Shown: one piece after another, positions 37,550 to 48,698 of the stretch
Numbering within the stretch: position 1 is the stretch's first letter
Layout of the letters: every line of letters begins with the position of its first letter
Assembly (NCBI GenBank): GCA_039105265.1
Contig: JAPFFF010000006.1
Span: 4,278,001 to 4,342,000 of the forward strand
Source: Tritrichomonas musculus
Lineage: Eukaryota; Parabasalia; Tritrichomonadida; Tritrichomonadidae
DNA: 64,000 bases
Reading direction: 5' to 3'
Notes under the pieces: model-generated
Told to the model about the DNA's origin: nothing
The model's input: only the letters and a program-made list of their open reading frames with translations
The model's database searches: none
Translations under genes and position numbers: made by a program

Positions 37550-40235
37550 GAGCTTCAAAGAATATTTTGATCAAAAGAAAAACAGTCAAGGTTCTTCTAG
37601 AATATGTTGAAGAAGAAGAGAATGTCGAAGAGAATTTTGAAAACTTTCTTCAAGTTCTCAAAGATCAACAAGTTCACGAAGATTATCATGAAATCAAAGA
37701 AATATTATATTTAATAAATAATATTTCTAATAATCAAAAACGAACTAATAACTTTTATAACAAAATAGAAAGAATTATTGAATTTCTGAAGAAAGATATT
37801 TCTAAAAAATTGAAGAATTCAGAAATCTTCGAACTTTTTAAAAACAACAAACGACTTTTTCTATTCTTTATTGAAGAGCGAATTATAAAACTTGATGAAT
37901 GCACCGTATCACGAATAACGAGTGATTGCGAATATTTTTCATAGAATTCATCACGAAAGAATTCATTGATAAGGATTCATTTCAAAATTCAATTTTAAGA
38001 GAAGAGCATTTCAAAAAAGAAACTATAAAAGAAGATTTCTATGAACGACGGCGGGAAGGTGAAAATGATAGTTTTTTATGTGAAATTATTCGAAAACAAG
38101 AAACGAAAGAATTCATTGTTCATGTCAACAGAACGAATTTGTCACTTGAAAGTTATATTGAAGCATCGATTTTTGAAACGAATGAACTCCTGCTGAAAAA
38201 CAATAAAGAAATCAAAATAATTGAATATGCGGCATTTTATGGATCGAATGAAATTGTCCGTTACATGCACAGGAATCATTTTGTGTTATGCGATTCATAG
38301 TGGAGATGCAGAATGAATCTCACCACCGAAAGACACATAAGAAAGTATTCTTCGCGAATCGATCAAATGTCATCATAACGATGTGTCAAGGCATATCATC
38401 AATTATCTAATTGATGAAGAAGAAATGAAAAATAACATTGAAAATGAATTCGAAGAAAATCTTTATCGATATAGTTTTGAATAAACATAAAATACAGATA
38501 CACGTTTTATTATTTATGCGAATTCGATTATTACACGCCTGTGAAACTTTATTTAGAACAAGAGAATATTGATATAAATTCGACTATCATTTTAACAATC
38601 AACATTTTTAAATGACATTAATATCACAATCAAATTATAAAATTAATGATAAAACATTTCATGAAATTCCACAACTAAACAATTTCATGGAATTCAACGA
38701 ATCTATTTTTAATGTAACGGCAATTCATTTAGCTGCACAGAATAGTCACCAAGATATTATTAAACTTCTATTATCACAAGAAGGCATCCAAATTGGCAAT
38801 TTTGTTTTCAATGAGTGTTCAGAAGAAGGAATTGCGATTCTTCTGTAACTTCAATTGGAGATTATGCTTTCAATTCTTTTTTCATCTCCTCTGTTAATAC
38901 AAACTTCATCATGCAAACGTGGATTTACATTTGAAAGGCATCCAACAAAAGCTATTTCAATCCTGCTTATGAAATGCAATTTTCACTTTGTAAACCCAGA
39001 TATAAAGCAAAGTTAGTGCAAAATGCGTCATGCACAACTACTGTAAGGTCAGTCCAAAACGACTGTGACTTTAAAAGCATTGATGATTCAGAAAGGAAGA
39101 TTTATGATCTTGAATGTCAGCTCAAAAAAAAAGGAAGAAGAAAATGAATTACTTAAAAAAGATCTGAATTCCACTAAAGAGCAATATAAAAGCCTAGCAA
39201 ATGAAAAAGCACAGGCACTTTTTGAAGAAATAAAAAGCTTTAAAATTATAACTTCAAATGAATTAGACCAATTAGAAAAAGGAAAACAAATCGGGAAAGG
39301 AGCCACATCACTTGTCCTTAAAGTTTATAAATAGAATGAATATGCGCGAAAATGTCTTAATGCTGATATTTTGAAAAGAAACATAAACAGCCAAAATCAA
39401 TAATAAGAATAATAATAATAAAGAAGAACAAAGTCTTGATGTTGATAAAGTACGTCCTTTTTTGAATGAATATGAAATTTTGAACCAAATGAATAATGTT
39501 AGCATTGTCAAAACATACGGTTTCTTTATGGGTGATAAAATGAGATTGCATTCAATTCTTCTTGAATATTGTCCTATAAATCTCAAAAAATTCATTGAGT
39601 TAGGACATTATTGTCCAAATGGCATTGCTTTTATCACTATCCAAATTTGCCATGCCATGAAATAGATACATGAAAAAGGCATCATTCATCGTGATATAAA
39701 GCCAGAGATCATATTGTTCAATGCAGATAATGTTGTCAAATTAAGCAACTTTGGAATTTCAATATTTGTTTCAATAGAAGAACAAATTACTTATTCAAAT
39801 ATAAACTGGTATTCATTTTTGCATACAACTCAATTTTCAATTTATTATTGAAAACTAATAATTATTTATTTCAAAATTGAGTTGATTGTTTTCATTTTTC
39901 AATACTATTCAGAAAAATTGAGTTGTATGCAAAAATGACTACCAGTTTAGTTGGAACATTTAATTGCATGGCACCTGAACGTTGGCAAATATAATTTTAA
40001 GGTTGATGTTTATGCTTTTGGAATTGTATTGTATTTCATGTTAACAGGAAAACTTCCTGAAAATTCTTTTGGTGATTTTTTATGTGGAAATGAAGCAAAG
40101 ACGCCTTCTTCATTGAATTCATTCTCAAAACATTTGATTGAACGTTGTGGTGCTCATGATCCTAGTAAACGTCCAAACTTCCAAAATATTATAATGGAAA
40201 TAAAGCAAAATCATTGCCGGTTGATTGATAGTTAA
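37550..40235 (+). pseudogene. DUF3447-ankyrin plus TKL-kinase pseudogene
   Basis: Coding fragments in several frames run in one order: MSFKEYFDQKK, then DUF3447-type segments (DFYERRREGENDSFLCEIIR, IIEYAAFYGSNEIVRYM), an ankyrin scrap (AIHLAAQNSHQDIIKLLLSQ), a coiled coil (KKKEEENELLKKDL), then a kinase domain with GKQIGKGATSLVLKV, IIHRDIKPEIILFN (HRD present), LSNFG, FNCMAPE and VDVYAFGIVLYFM. Many stops and frame changes show decay, and a 144-bp MITE sits in the activation segment. The domain order is typical of parabasalid ankyrin-kinase fusions. No functional product is expected. Confidence 0.85.
39804..39947. mobile_element. 144-bp MITE in the kinase pseudogene, TA duplication
   Basis: Inverted arms AACTGGTATTCATTTTTGC and its near-complement are flanked by TA (39802-39803 and 39948-39949). 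It interrupts the kinase sequence just before the FNCMAPE segment. Tc1/mariner-like MITE by target site. Confidence 0.85.
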
Positions 40236-40354
40236 AAATAAATTGAAACGATTATATCGTAGAGAATGAATTTTTATTACTAATAAATTATCGTATGGAA
40301 TGTGGCCAACAAATGAATGGTATTAATATTTATGCATAATCCTATAAAATTCAT

Positions 40355-40388
<34 letters not shown>

Positions 40389-40769
40389 CAAAAAAAATGG
40401 ATTCAATAAAAATATAATATTATTTTTCTTTTTTCTTTTTAGCAATTTCAAAATAATATGGATTTATTGAAACTGCTTTGGAAGTGAGCTTTAACTAAAG
40501 AAATCATCTAATTATAATTTCATCTGATTTTCATATATTTTAATTTTTAAAAATCAAAAAATTCTGATAAGTATTCAAAAAAGTTACGAATTGTCAGGAG
40601 AGGAGGGTATTGATTTTTTGATTATAATTAGAATAGTATATAAATTTATTAATATAAATTGGATAAATAATAAAATCAAATATGATATTTTTTACTTTGA
40701 TTTGAATAATAATTTAAATATTTTTTGTTATTAACTTTATTCGTACTGATTAGTTTATTGATTATGATT
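40236..40769. other. Intergenic with a 30-nt T run
   Basis: A run of 30 T lies at 40359-40388, just after the kinase pseudogene. The rest is AT-rich without a gene. Confidence 0.55.
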
Positions 40770-41306
40770 TTATTTATTTTCCTCCAAGTATTTCAAAAAT
40801 TCTGGAGTCTTTGACCAATATTTAATTCCCCAATTTTCAAAATTCCATTCATCCATATAATTATTGCATTCATAATCTATATAATATATTTTGTCATTTT
40901 CTACAACAAAATTTGTTGGAAAATAGTCAATGTTGATTCCTTTTGGATATAGAATTTTACACATTTCTTGAACTTGAATAAAATATTTACTTTGCATTTT
41001 ATCTTCTTTTACTAGATCAAATATTGTTGGTCCATCAATATATTCTTTAAGGATTCGCTCATTTTTTATATCAATATCAATCATTTTGGGCATTGAGATC
41101 CCTGTACAAATGAGTCTTTCATAATCATGTTTTTCGGCTTCAATTTTATTTCCAAAAGAATAATATGAGCATGGTTCATGATGAATCTGTTTTAAAACAT
41201 ATTTGTTTCCATTTTCATCTTGAGAAAGATATGAATAGCCTCCCTTGCCTTTGCCAAGTAATTTTATAATTTTATATTCTTTTTGGTTTACTGAAAGTTT
41301 TTCCAT
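40770..41306 (-). CDS. Small bacterial-type protein kinase-like protein
   Basis: This compact 178-residue protein has a kinase N-lobe, IIKLLGKGKGGYSYL and KYVLKQI, and a shortened C-lobe with a catalytic-loop equivalent GINIDYFPTNFVVE and IYYIDYECN in place of DFG. This is far smaller than eukaryotic kinases (about 260 residues) and resembles the short Rio/aminoglycoside-kinase-style proteins common in Firmicutes and related gut bacteria, so lateral transfer is plausible. Substrate unknown. TCATTTT is present about 14 nt before the start, so it has a host-type promoter. Confidence 0.8.
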   Translation of the reverse strand: MEKLSVNQKEYKIIKLLGKGKGGYSYLSQDENGNKYVLKQIHHEPCSYYSFGNKIEAEKHDYERLICTGISMPKMIDIDIKNERILKEYIDGPTIFDLVKEDKMQSKYFIQVQEMCKILYPKGINIDYFPTNFVVENDKIYYIDYECNNYMDEWNFENWGIKYWSKTPEFLKYLEENK

Positions 41307-41770
41307 TTTAAATCAAAATGAAATCTATTTTTATTTTTTGTATCACAAAATAATCGACCAAACAATCAAACAAACATTTGGCCAGACATGAACTGAAAAT
41401 TTTATTAATATTTTAATTAAGGAATTACTTCAAAATAACTAAATCTTTATAATAAAAAAATCTTTTTAATTATATAATTTATTGTATATTTTATATATTA
41501 GAAAAAAACAAATGTTTTATTTGATTTTTGATTGAGATAGCTCCGAGGTTTGAACGAAAAAAAATAAAAAATTAATAGCCAAATTGAGGAATAAGAAAAA
41601 AAAAGTTTCATTGTATTCAGAAACAATAACGTAATCTACAAAAGAAAAGCATGTGAAATGATTATTTAAGTTGTCAAAAAATCTTTAAATTCATAACAAT
41701 TAATAATATTAATATTATAATAAATTTTATTCAACAACATTAGGCTATAAAATATATTACATAAATATTA
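41307..41770. other. Intergenic, AT-rich, no gene seen
   Basis: The gap holds the Inr and leader of the small kinase gene at its left end (TCATTTT near 41320) and the 3' side of the coiled-coil gene at its right end. Nothing else is seen. Confidence 0.5.
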
Positions 41771-43660
41771 TTACTCAGATGAAGAAGACAATCCTGTTTG
41801 AGCTCTTGATTTATGAACAGTTTTTTCTAATTGATGAATTGTAGCAGTTAGATCATTCAATTTGGAATCTAATGCATTATAATTAAAAGGAGCCCCTTCA
41901 CGAATTTCGCAGTAATAAGTATGCTTATTTTCACAGCAATGATCGAAATCATCATAAATATTATCTGAAGATAAATTTGCCATTTCATATTTGCAATTAA
42001 AATTATCTTTTTTCATTTTCATTTTATATTCTGAAATTTGATTTTGAAGTTTCTTAATAAATAAATAAGCTGATTTTAATTTTTGCTTTAATTTCTGTAC
42101 TAAATCATCATTTTTGTCATTGGATACCTTTTCTGAATCTATTCTTCTAAGCTGTTTAATTAAAATCGCGTTTTCTTCCATCTGTTTATGTACGTCCGAA
42201 GTTTTTCTATCTAGCATTGCTTTTAATTCATCGTTTTCATTTGTTTTTATTTTTATTTCTTTTCTTAATTTATTTATTTGGTTATTTAAATCTGCTTTTG
42301 AATGTTCGGCACTTTCAAGTTGGCTCGTTGCATCTTTGTATAAATTTTCTAAATCGTTAATTCTAGCTTGTAAACGAGATTGAGTTTTAGTGAGATCGGC
42401 AATTTGTGAATTATATCGACTGTTTTTATCAGATAAATTGTTAATTTTCTGTTCTTTTTGATCGTTATTTCTTTGATAATTATTTATTTGTTCCATTAAT
42501 TGTGAAATCTGTTCCTTTAATAAATTATTTTCGTACTGTTTTGATTGGAGGTCACTTTTCATATCTTTTGCTGTTGTATCCCATTGATTATTAAGTTGAT
42601 TCTGATTAATTGTTGCTTCATCTAGAAGGTCCCTCATTTTTCGATTTTCTGATTCGATTTTCTTGAGCTTCTCCTTCAATTTATTAATTGTTTCTGATGT
42701 CTGATTATCACACAGTAATTTTGTTTTTAACGAATTAACATCTTCAGCTAGTTGATCCCTTTGAGCTTGAAGTGATTCAAATTTTAGCGTAACCTTTTCA
42801 TCTTTTTTAGATGATTTTTTGGCTTTGTTAAATAATTTATCATTTTCTTTTTGAAGATCATTAATTTGGGTTTGATAAGAAGAAATTTGAGAATTTTTAT
42901 CGGAAATCTCACAATTTAAAGATTCAATTTGTTTTTTCAATTTTTTGATTAGCTTTTTGTATTGATGATTTGATTGTTGTGTTTTGGTGGATTTATTAAA
43001 GATTTGATTGTTTTTATTTGTTTTTGAATTTTGTATAAGTATATCATTAAATAATAAAGCTGTTTCAAGAATGGAAATAACGTTTTTCGCTTGAGAACGA
43101 AGATTTTCAATTGTGTCCGTTTTTTCAATTTGTTTTTTTAATGATTTCAACTCTTTCATTTTTTCTGGAAGTGATCCAACATCATTGATATATTTTTGAT
43201 AATCCATTAAGCAAGTATTAATTGATTCTGACTTTATTGAAGAAATAAAAGAGCGTGCTCGTGCAGCTTGTTCAAGTAATGTTGTTTTCTGTAATTCTGA
43301 AAAAGATTGGCTTCCATTCTCGCCAACTAAAAATAAAGCTGCTAGATCACTATTGTGAACCAATGCTTGTAATAAAGAAACAAAACTTTGAACGTATGAT
43401 ACCAAACGATTAATCGTAACTATAGATTCAGTTGAAATAATTTGAGGAAATTTCATTCGACTTTTAATTAAAAGAGTTAAAAGTTTAATTAATTTAAGCG
43501 GCGCGTCTTGTGCGTTTGGATCTAGATGAATTTTTGAAAAAAGATCTACTTGTTCGTCATCATTTGAATCAACAAGTGAAGATACTTGTTGAAGAACATC
43601 CATTAATGAATCATCTGTGCTATTGTTTGAGTCTGAATGAAGATATTGCGATAAAGTCAT
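41771..43660 (-). CDS. Long coiled-coil protein of unknown function
   Basis: The protein has 629 residues. A folded-looking helical N-terminal domain (about 1-160) has SLMDVLQQVSSLVDSNDD and acidic patches. Then heptad-rich coiled coil runs from about 165 to 560 (KKLIKKLKKQIESLNCEI, KLKEKLKKIESENRK), followed by a Cys/His-containing segment (FDHCCENKHTYYCEIREG) and a short tail with QLEKTVHKSRAQTGLSSS. It suggests a cytoskeletal or centrosome/axostyle-type protein. No specific homolog is recognised. No clear Inr is seen within 30 nt of the start. Confidence 0.8.
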   Translation of the reverse strand: MTLSQYLHSDSNNSTDDSLMDVLQQVSSLVDSNDDEQVDLFSKIHLDPNAQDAPLKLIKLLTLLIKSRMKFPQIISTESIVTINRLVSYVQSFVSLLQALVHNSDLAALFLVGENGSQSFSELQKTTLLEQAARARSFISSIKSESINTCLMDYQKYINDVGSLPEKMKELKSLKKQIEKTDTIENLRSQAKNVISILETALLFNDILIQNSKTNKNNQIFNKSTKTQQSNHQYKKLIKKLKKQIESLNCEISDKNSQISSYQTQINDLQKENDKLFNKAKKSSKKDEKVTLKFESLQAQRDQLAEDVNSLKTKLLCDNQTSETINKLKEKLKKIESENRKMRDLLDEATINQNQLNNQWDTTAKDMKSDLQSKQYENNLLKEQISQLMEQINNYQRNNDQKEQKINNLSDKNSRYNSQIADLTKTQSRLQARINDLENLYKDATSQLESAEHSKADLNNQINKLRKEIKIKTNENDELKAMLDRKTSDVHKQMEENAILIKQLRRIDSEKVSNDKNDDLVQKLKQKLKSAYLFIKKLQNQISEYKMKMKKDNFNCKYEMANLSSDNIYDDFDHCCENKHTYYCEIREGAPFNYNALDSKLNDLTATIHQLEKTVHKSRAQTGLSSSSE

Positions 43661-45850
43661 TACTTTTAACGTCTTGTATAGAATTAAAAATTATATTCAA
43701 TTTTATCAAATAGCCAAAAATATAATATTAAAAGGTTTTAAAAAGATTAATGAAACAATATATTTATTTATATTATTTTTTTGTGCTAATAAATGTATTT
43801 ATTTTATATATTAATAGCATTTTTTAAAGATATTTATTAATTTAAAAATGTCTAAATTAAATATTTTACAAATAATTAAAATAATTTTAGGAAAAAAATA
43901 AAATGGTTTTATGTTATTCATATAGTTAATTATTGTTGATATATATTTATTATTCATATCACTATATATTAGGAAAATATAGAAACATAGTTTAGTCTAT
44001 AAATTATCCATTTTATATTATGATATATAAACATTATATATTAAAATAGTGGATTAAACCGTAAAAAAAGTGACACATTTTTAAAACTTTAATATTTTTT
44101 AATAAAAATATTATCATTTTGTAGATAATTTGCTAAATAATCAAACTTTAATTTTTGGAAAAAAATGTATATAATTTAATGAAAGGGAATGAATTTTTTA
44201 AAGCTTAAAGTCATTTATTACTAAAATAAGTCATTGTACTATGTTAAAAACATAATTTTTTATAAAATAATTAATCGGAGATGCATATCTCTGACAAAAG
44301 CATATTCAGTTCTCCCTTATCAAAGGTTTTTTAGACATTATTTTCTTTCACAACATAATAATATGAAACATTAATGTGATATTTGCCGATTTTGATTGAA
44401 ACAAGTTTCAAACTTTCCTATATTTGGTCAAAAGTGAAAATTTATCTTTTTTGAAACGTTCATGGGCACATAAAGTCCATCTGATTGAAATTAACTTTGG
44501 AAAAATGCTCTATTTTGTTTTTGGGCTCGAACGAAAGCGAATTAATCAATAAGAAATTAATTTTTATTCTCTCAATTTTTATCAGAAATCTAAAAATTAT
44601 CTACATCTCAAATTAGTAATTTGAGAAGATTCTGTAGATAACCCATTGATAAAATTATTTGAAAAATTGAATAATCAATCACTTTTTGTTAAAGATGATG
44701 ACATAATACCAGCGATGACCACTTAATCCCGTTATTTTATCAAAACAATTGGATATTCTGCACTTTTTAATTCAAATCTTCTCAATTTTATATAAATATA
44801 TTAATCAATTTCAATTTATTTCTATCAATTTTCATTTGTTTTCATAAATATATTAATATATAAATTTAAAAAATAAACTTTTTTTGATAAAAGTCAACAG
44901 ATTGTAGATTTTACAATGAATTATTGATATCTTTTTTATTATAGATTTATTCAATTTAATTTGAATTGTAATTCTTTCAAAAAGCGTTTTTTTTTATTTA
45001 TTTATTTATTTTCCATTAAAATTCACTTTTTGATTAAAACATAGAAAATATATCCATAACTTGAATTGATATATGTTTATCTTAATTCAAAAAGTAGATT
45101 TTTTATTTCTTACAGATTTGTATTTGTGCACAAATTTGTATACAAAAATTGAATGTGTCCCACAACTTTCAAGATATATCATGAGTTAGTTTATTTTATC
45201 AAGATAAAATAAATTAAGTGATAATATCATGAAAGAATATTCATAAAATATTTATAATTATATATCATATATATTTTGTCTTTTGTTTCCTCAATAACTA
45301 TTTTCAAATGCAAAACTAATATAAAATTGAATGATTAGACGTTAGTTTTTGATAGCTATTTTGCTTTAGAATACATTTTCTTATGTTGATCAAACAAAAA
45401 ACAATGTTTTTATTTATTTGATAAAGAGTGAAGACCTGGAAATTAATCAGAAATCTAAAAAAGATTCTAAATATCCATAAAGTTCCAAAAAAGCTGATCT
45501 ATTAACATTGTAAAAGATTGAATTTAAAGATATAATTAAAATCTGGTAAAAATGGATTGAGTAATATTCAAATATATAACCATTGAAAATTAGTATAAAA
45601 GATTTTTTGAAATCAACCGAAACTTTTTTATCAATTTTGGACCAACATGATTAGTTGATGATACCAACCCCTATTTTAATGAAAAAGTAAAGTAGATCAA
45701 AAAAAATGAATAACGTCAAAAAAAATAATTATAAGTTCGATCAAATAATAATATTCAGTTTATATAGAATAAGTTGCAGTCAAAATTATATAGAAAACTT
45801 AATCGTAAACGATTGAATTTTTGGTTGAATGAACAATCATATAAAATTAT
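43661..45850. other. Long intergenic region, AT-rich
   Basis: About 2.2 kb without a supported gene. It contains a small palindrome TCTCAAATTAGTAATTTGAGA (44605-44625 area) inside a larger self-complementary stretch and recurring TTCAAAAAGTRGA words. The OSBP gene's promoter lies at its right end. Confidence 0.5.
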
Positions 45851-47065
45851 ATGTCTTTAGTTTCACGAAAAGAAGCTCCAATTTCTGGTTCTATATCAGA
45901 AAAGGCTGTAGCTGCAGGTGTAAAGATACAAACAACCTCAGTTGTTGGATTTCCAAGAACAGAACTTCCAAATACTGATAATGATTATACTTATGAACGC
46001 CAAAGAGCTAAAACAAAGATGACTCCAGAAGGTTTAAAGCCATTGACAAAAGAAGAAACGCACGAAGAGCATCAAATGACAAAAGCCCTTCTCAAGAAAT
46101 TCACTCAAAATGTTGTCCAAGGAAGTGGCACTTCAATGAGTTTCCCTGTCGCTTATTCAGAGCCTCGTTCCTATCTTGAACGTACATCTGATCTTTTTGC
46201 TTTCCTTGTAGAGACATATATTAAAAAGTCCATTGAATGTACAGATCCTGTAGAAAAACTTGTACAAATAACAACTGGGATTCTTGCAGGCTATCATCTA
46301 GATCTTAATACTAAAAAAGTTTTCAACCCCTATCTTGGTGAAACATATATGTCACGTTGGGAAAATGGTTCAACAATTTATGCAGAACAAGTTTGCCATC
46401 ACCCTCCCCTTTCAGTTTTTCAGATATATGCACCAGACGATTCATGGTATTGCTATTCAGATCCAGTAAAATTCAACGTTGATAACAATATGATGTCATC
46501 TCTTGATGTTTCTATGGATGGTGACTTCCACCTTCACATTAAGAATGGGCCAGTCTACGAATGGGAATTTCCTGTTGTCTTTCTATCTGGACAAGTGAAA
46601 GGAGACAGGATTGTCCGAATAAAAGGAGACATATCAGTTAAAGATGTGACAAATGACTTGACTGCCAAAATTGAAGTTTCACCAAAGTCGTCTAAGAAAA
46701 AAGGAATTACTGATTCTCGCGCATCAACAATTTATGGAGGTATTGTTAAAGGTGGCAAAGAAAAGAAGCACAAGCTCAGTATTGGTAAAAATGATGAACC
46801 TTATATAAAAACATTTACTGGTGATTATGTTCATCAAATCTTGGTTGATGGAAAAGTTGTATGGGATATTGATCAAGACCTTGCTCATCGTGCTGTTGGA
46901 CAAGTAGATGATTCAGATCTTCTTCCTTCTGATGTTAGATATCGTGGTGACAGAGATTTACTAATATCAAATAATAACGCAGAAGCTGACAAAGCAAAAA
47001 CAGCTCTTGAAAATCTTCAACGTAGAGAAGCTAAAATTCGGGAATCAGTCAAAAAGAAAAAATAG
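45851..47065 (+). CDS. Oxysterol-binding protein family (ORP) lipid transfer protein
   Basis: The protein has 404 residues. The OSBP signature reads EQVCHHPP at residue 179 (usual EQVSHHPP). Other ORD hallmarks are KVFNPYLGETYM and a C-terminal helical K/E-rich end (AKTALENLQRREAKIRESV). There is no PH domain or FFAT motif that I can see, so it is a short ORP. Such proteins move sterols or phosphoinositides between membranes. The variable Ser-to-Cys change in the signature is conservative. It is transcribed alone, on the plus strand. Confidence 0.95.
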   Translation: MSLVSRKEAPISGSISEKAVAAGVKIQTTSVVGFPRTELPNTDNDYTYERQRAKTKMTPEGLKPLTKEETHEEHQMTKALLKKFTQNVVQGSGTSMSFPVAYSEPRSYLERTSDLFAFLVETYIKKSIECTDPVEKLVQITTGILAGYHLDLNTKKVFNPYLGETYMSRWENGSTIYAEQVCHHPPLSVFQIYAPDDSWYCYSDPVKFNVDNNMMSSLDVSMDGDFHLHIKNGPVYEWEFPVVFLSGQVKGDRIVRIKGDISVKDVTNDLTAKIEVSPKSSKKKGITDSRASTIYGGIVKGGKEKKHKLSIGKNDEPYIKTFTGDYVHQILVDGKVVWDIDQDLAHRAVGQVDDSDLLPSDVRYRGDRDLLISNNNAEADKAKTALENLQRREAKIRESVKKKK

Positions 47066-47432
47066 ATAAAAAAAAATACAGTTATTTCTTTATCATTTTA
47101 TTGAAATCAGTTTCATACTTAATAAATAAATATTTCTATTAAAACGTAGTACCTTTTTTTTTCAATTTCGTGAAGTAATTCTTTGTTTGATCATATCCCT
47201 TGCTAACCAAATAACCAATCAAAATTTGAAAAGAAGAATCAATTTTAATTCCCTTTTTTATTAGAAGTATTTTATTTCATAAAATCCAAAAAAAAAAAAG
47301 AAAAGAAAATTTTTGCTTGGCTATTTAAAATAAATTTGACAATTCAATTTTTTTCAATATTTTTTTCAAAAAATGTGAAGTGCTGAAATATTAAATTTTA
47401 CGTGATTTTTATATCTCTCTATATATAAAGGT
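47066..47432. other. Intergenic, AT-rich
   Basis: The gap contains the OSBP 3' end and the leader of the next gene, with TATATATAAAGG just before its ATG. No other feature. Confidence 0.5.
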
Positions 47433-47753
47433 ATGTTGAATCATAAAGATGATTATAACCCTCTTAACAATGAAAAGAAAGGAGAAAAAGCATCAGATGA
47501 ATTTTCGGAAATAAAAGAAAAATTAAAATTAGATGCAAAGTTACATGAAAATAATTTTAATAATGCAAAAAATTATAATAATTGTTTTAAAGAAAATCCA
47601 TTCTTAGTTGGAATTAGCTTGCCAAGGCCAAATGTCCCTAAAATAGAATCAAAAGAATATCAAAAACTTTCCAATCGTTTTGAAGAAATGCGAAAAATGC
47701 ATCCATCTTTAAAGAATTTTTCTCTTTTTGGAGAAAATGTAAATTATAATTGA
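47433..47753 (+). CDS. Small hydrophilic protein of unknown function
   Basis: This 106-residue protein is charged and helical at the start (EKLKLDAKLHENNFNNAKN) and has a short Pro-containing segment (LVGISLPRPNVPKIESKEY). Its ending FSLFGENVNYN has no motif I recognise. Codon use looks like the neighbouring genes. It lies between the OSBP and LEM-like genes with about 170 nt to the next start. Confidence 0.5.
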   Translation: MLNHKDDYNPLNNEKKGEKASDEFSEIKEKLKLDAKLHENNFNNAKNYNNCFKENPFLVGISLPRPNVPKIESKEYQKLSNRFEEMRKMHPSLKNFSLFGENVNYN

Positions 47754-47926
47754 AATAGTATTGTATGAAAATGTTTAATTTATTTTTTAATAAAGTATTA
47801 GTTGATTACTAAATAAACAAATATGTTTTTAGATGTATTCTATAAAAAAATAAAATGATTGTTAAAATAAATTTCGAGATAATTGATCTTTATAATAAAA
47901 ATCTTTTCAGTAAAAATCATTTTCAA

Positions 47927-48391
47927 ATGTCTTTTAATTGGAATGATATAGAAGGACACTCTTTAAATAAATTAAAAGATCAGTGCAAAGCTTTGGATTT
48001 ACAGATTGATAATCAATCAACGAAAAGAGAAATAGTTCAAATATTAAAAAATTATAGAAATCAAATGAATCTTAATAAAGTAAAATCATCACCTTTGGCA
48101 AATAACAGCCAGTCATCTTCGGGATATTCGTCTAGAAATGTTTCACCAATTCATTCTAGGATGACTCCAATATCAACAACCAAGCCATCTTATTTGAGTT
48201 CTAGTCGTAAGCATTCATCATCTAAGCATTCGTCGCATAAAGCTCCAAGGACTATGTCTCCTTCGATAAGAAATACTAGTGTATCCACTCAAAAGAGTTC
48301 AAATAATCACTCCTGCACGAGTCTCATTTTAAAGATATTATTGATTTTTGTTATTTTATGTGTATTGATTTTCTGTCTTTCTCTTTTATGA
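47927..48391 (+). CDS. Candidate tail-anchored SAP/LEM-like nuclear membrane protein
   Basis: I start at the second ATG (MSFNWNDIEGHSLNKLKDQC) because the upstream 24 codons are low-complexity and the domain begins here; length 154. Residues 10-45 form a helix-loop-helix SAP/HeH/LEM-like unit (HSLNKLKDQCKALDL then STKREIVQILKNY). A Ser/Thr-rich basic linker follows, and the last 25 residues are a hydrophobic C-terminal anchor (LILKILLIFVILCVLIFCL). This layout matches inner nuclear membrane proteins that tether chromatin; topology and partners are inferred. Confidence 0.65.
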   Translation: MSFNWNDIEGHSLNKLKDQCKALDLQIDNQSTKREIVQILKNYRNQMNLNKVKSSPLANNSQSSSGYSSRNVSPIHSRMTPISTTKPSYLSSSRKHSSSKHSSHKAPRTMSPSIRNTSVSTQKSSNNHSCTSLILKILLIFVILCVLIFCLSLL

Positions 48392-48698
48392 TTTAATAAA
48401 CTTTTCTGTGTTTATAACATTTATTAAATTTGTTAAGTAATTGATTAAAATGGTTAAGAACGATTATGTAGTAAAAGTATATAAATACCGATGAGTTTTA
48501 TTTAATATAAAACTATGCGTTTGTCACTTGAAGTATGATAGAAAATGAATATTCTTCATTTAATCTGAAAGTGAATCAAATGATTAAACTTGCAATGAGA
48601 TTAATTTTAGATACACAAAAGACAAAGCCAATAAAATAAGAAAAAAAAAAAAAATAATTGCGATTGGAATTTTATTAAAAACAACAGATAAAAACAAA
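48392..48698. other. Intergenic, AT-rich
   Basis: The gap separates converging genes. TAATAAA-type words follow the LEM-like stop. No gene seen. Confidence 0.5.
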
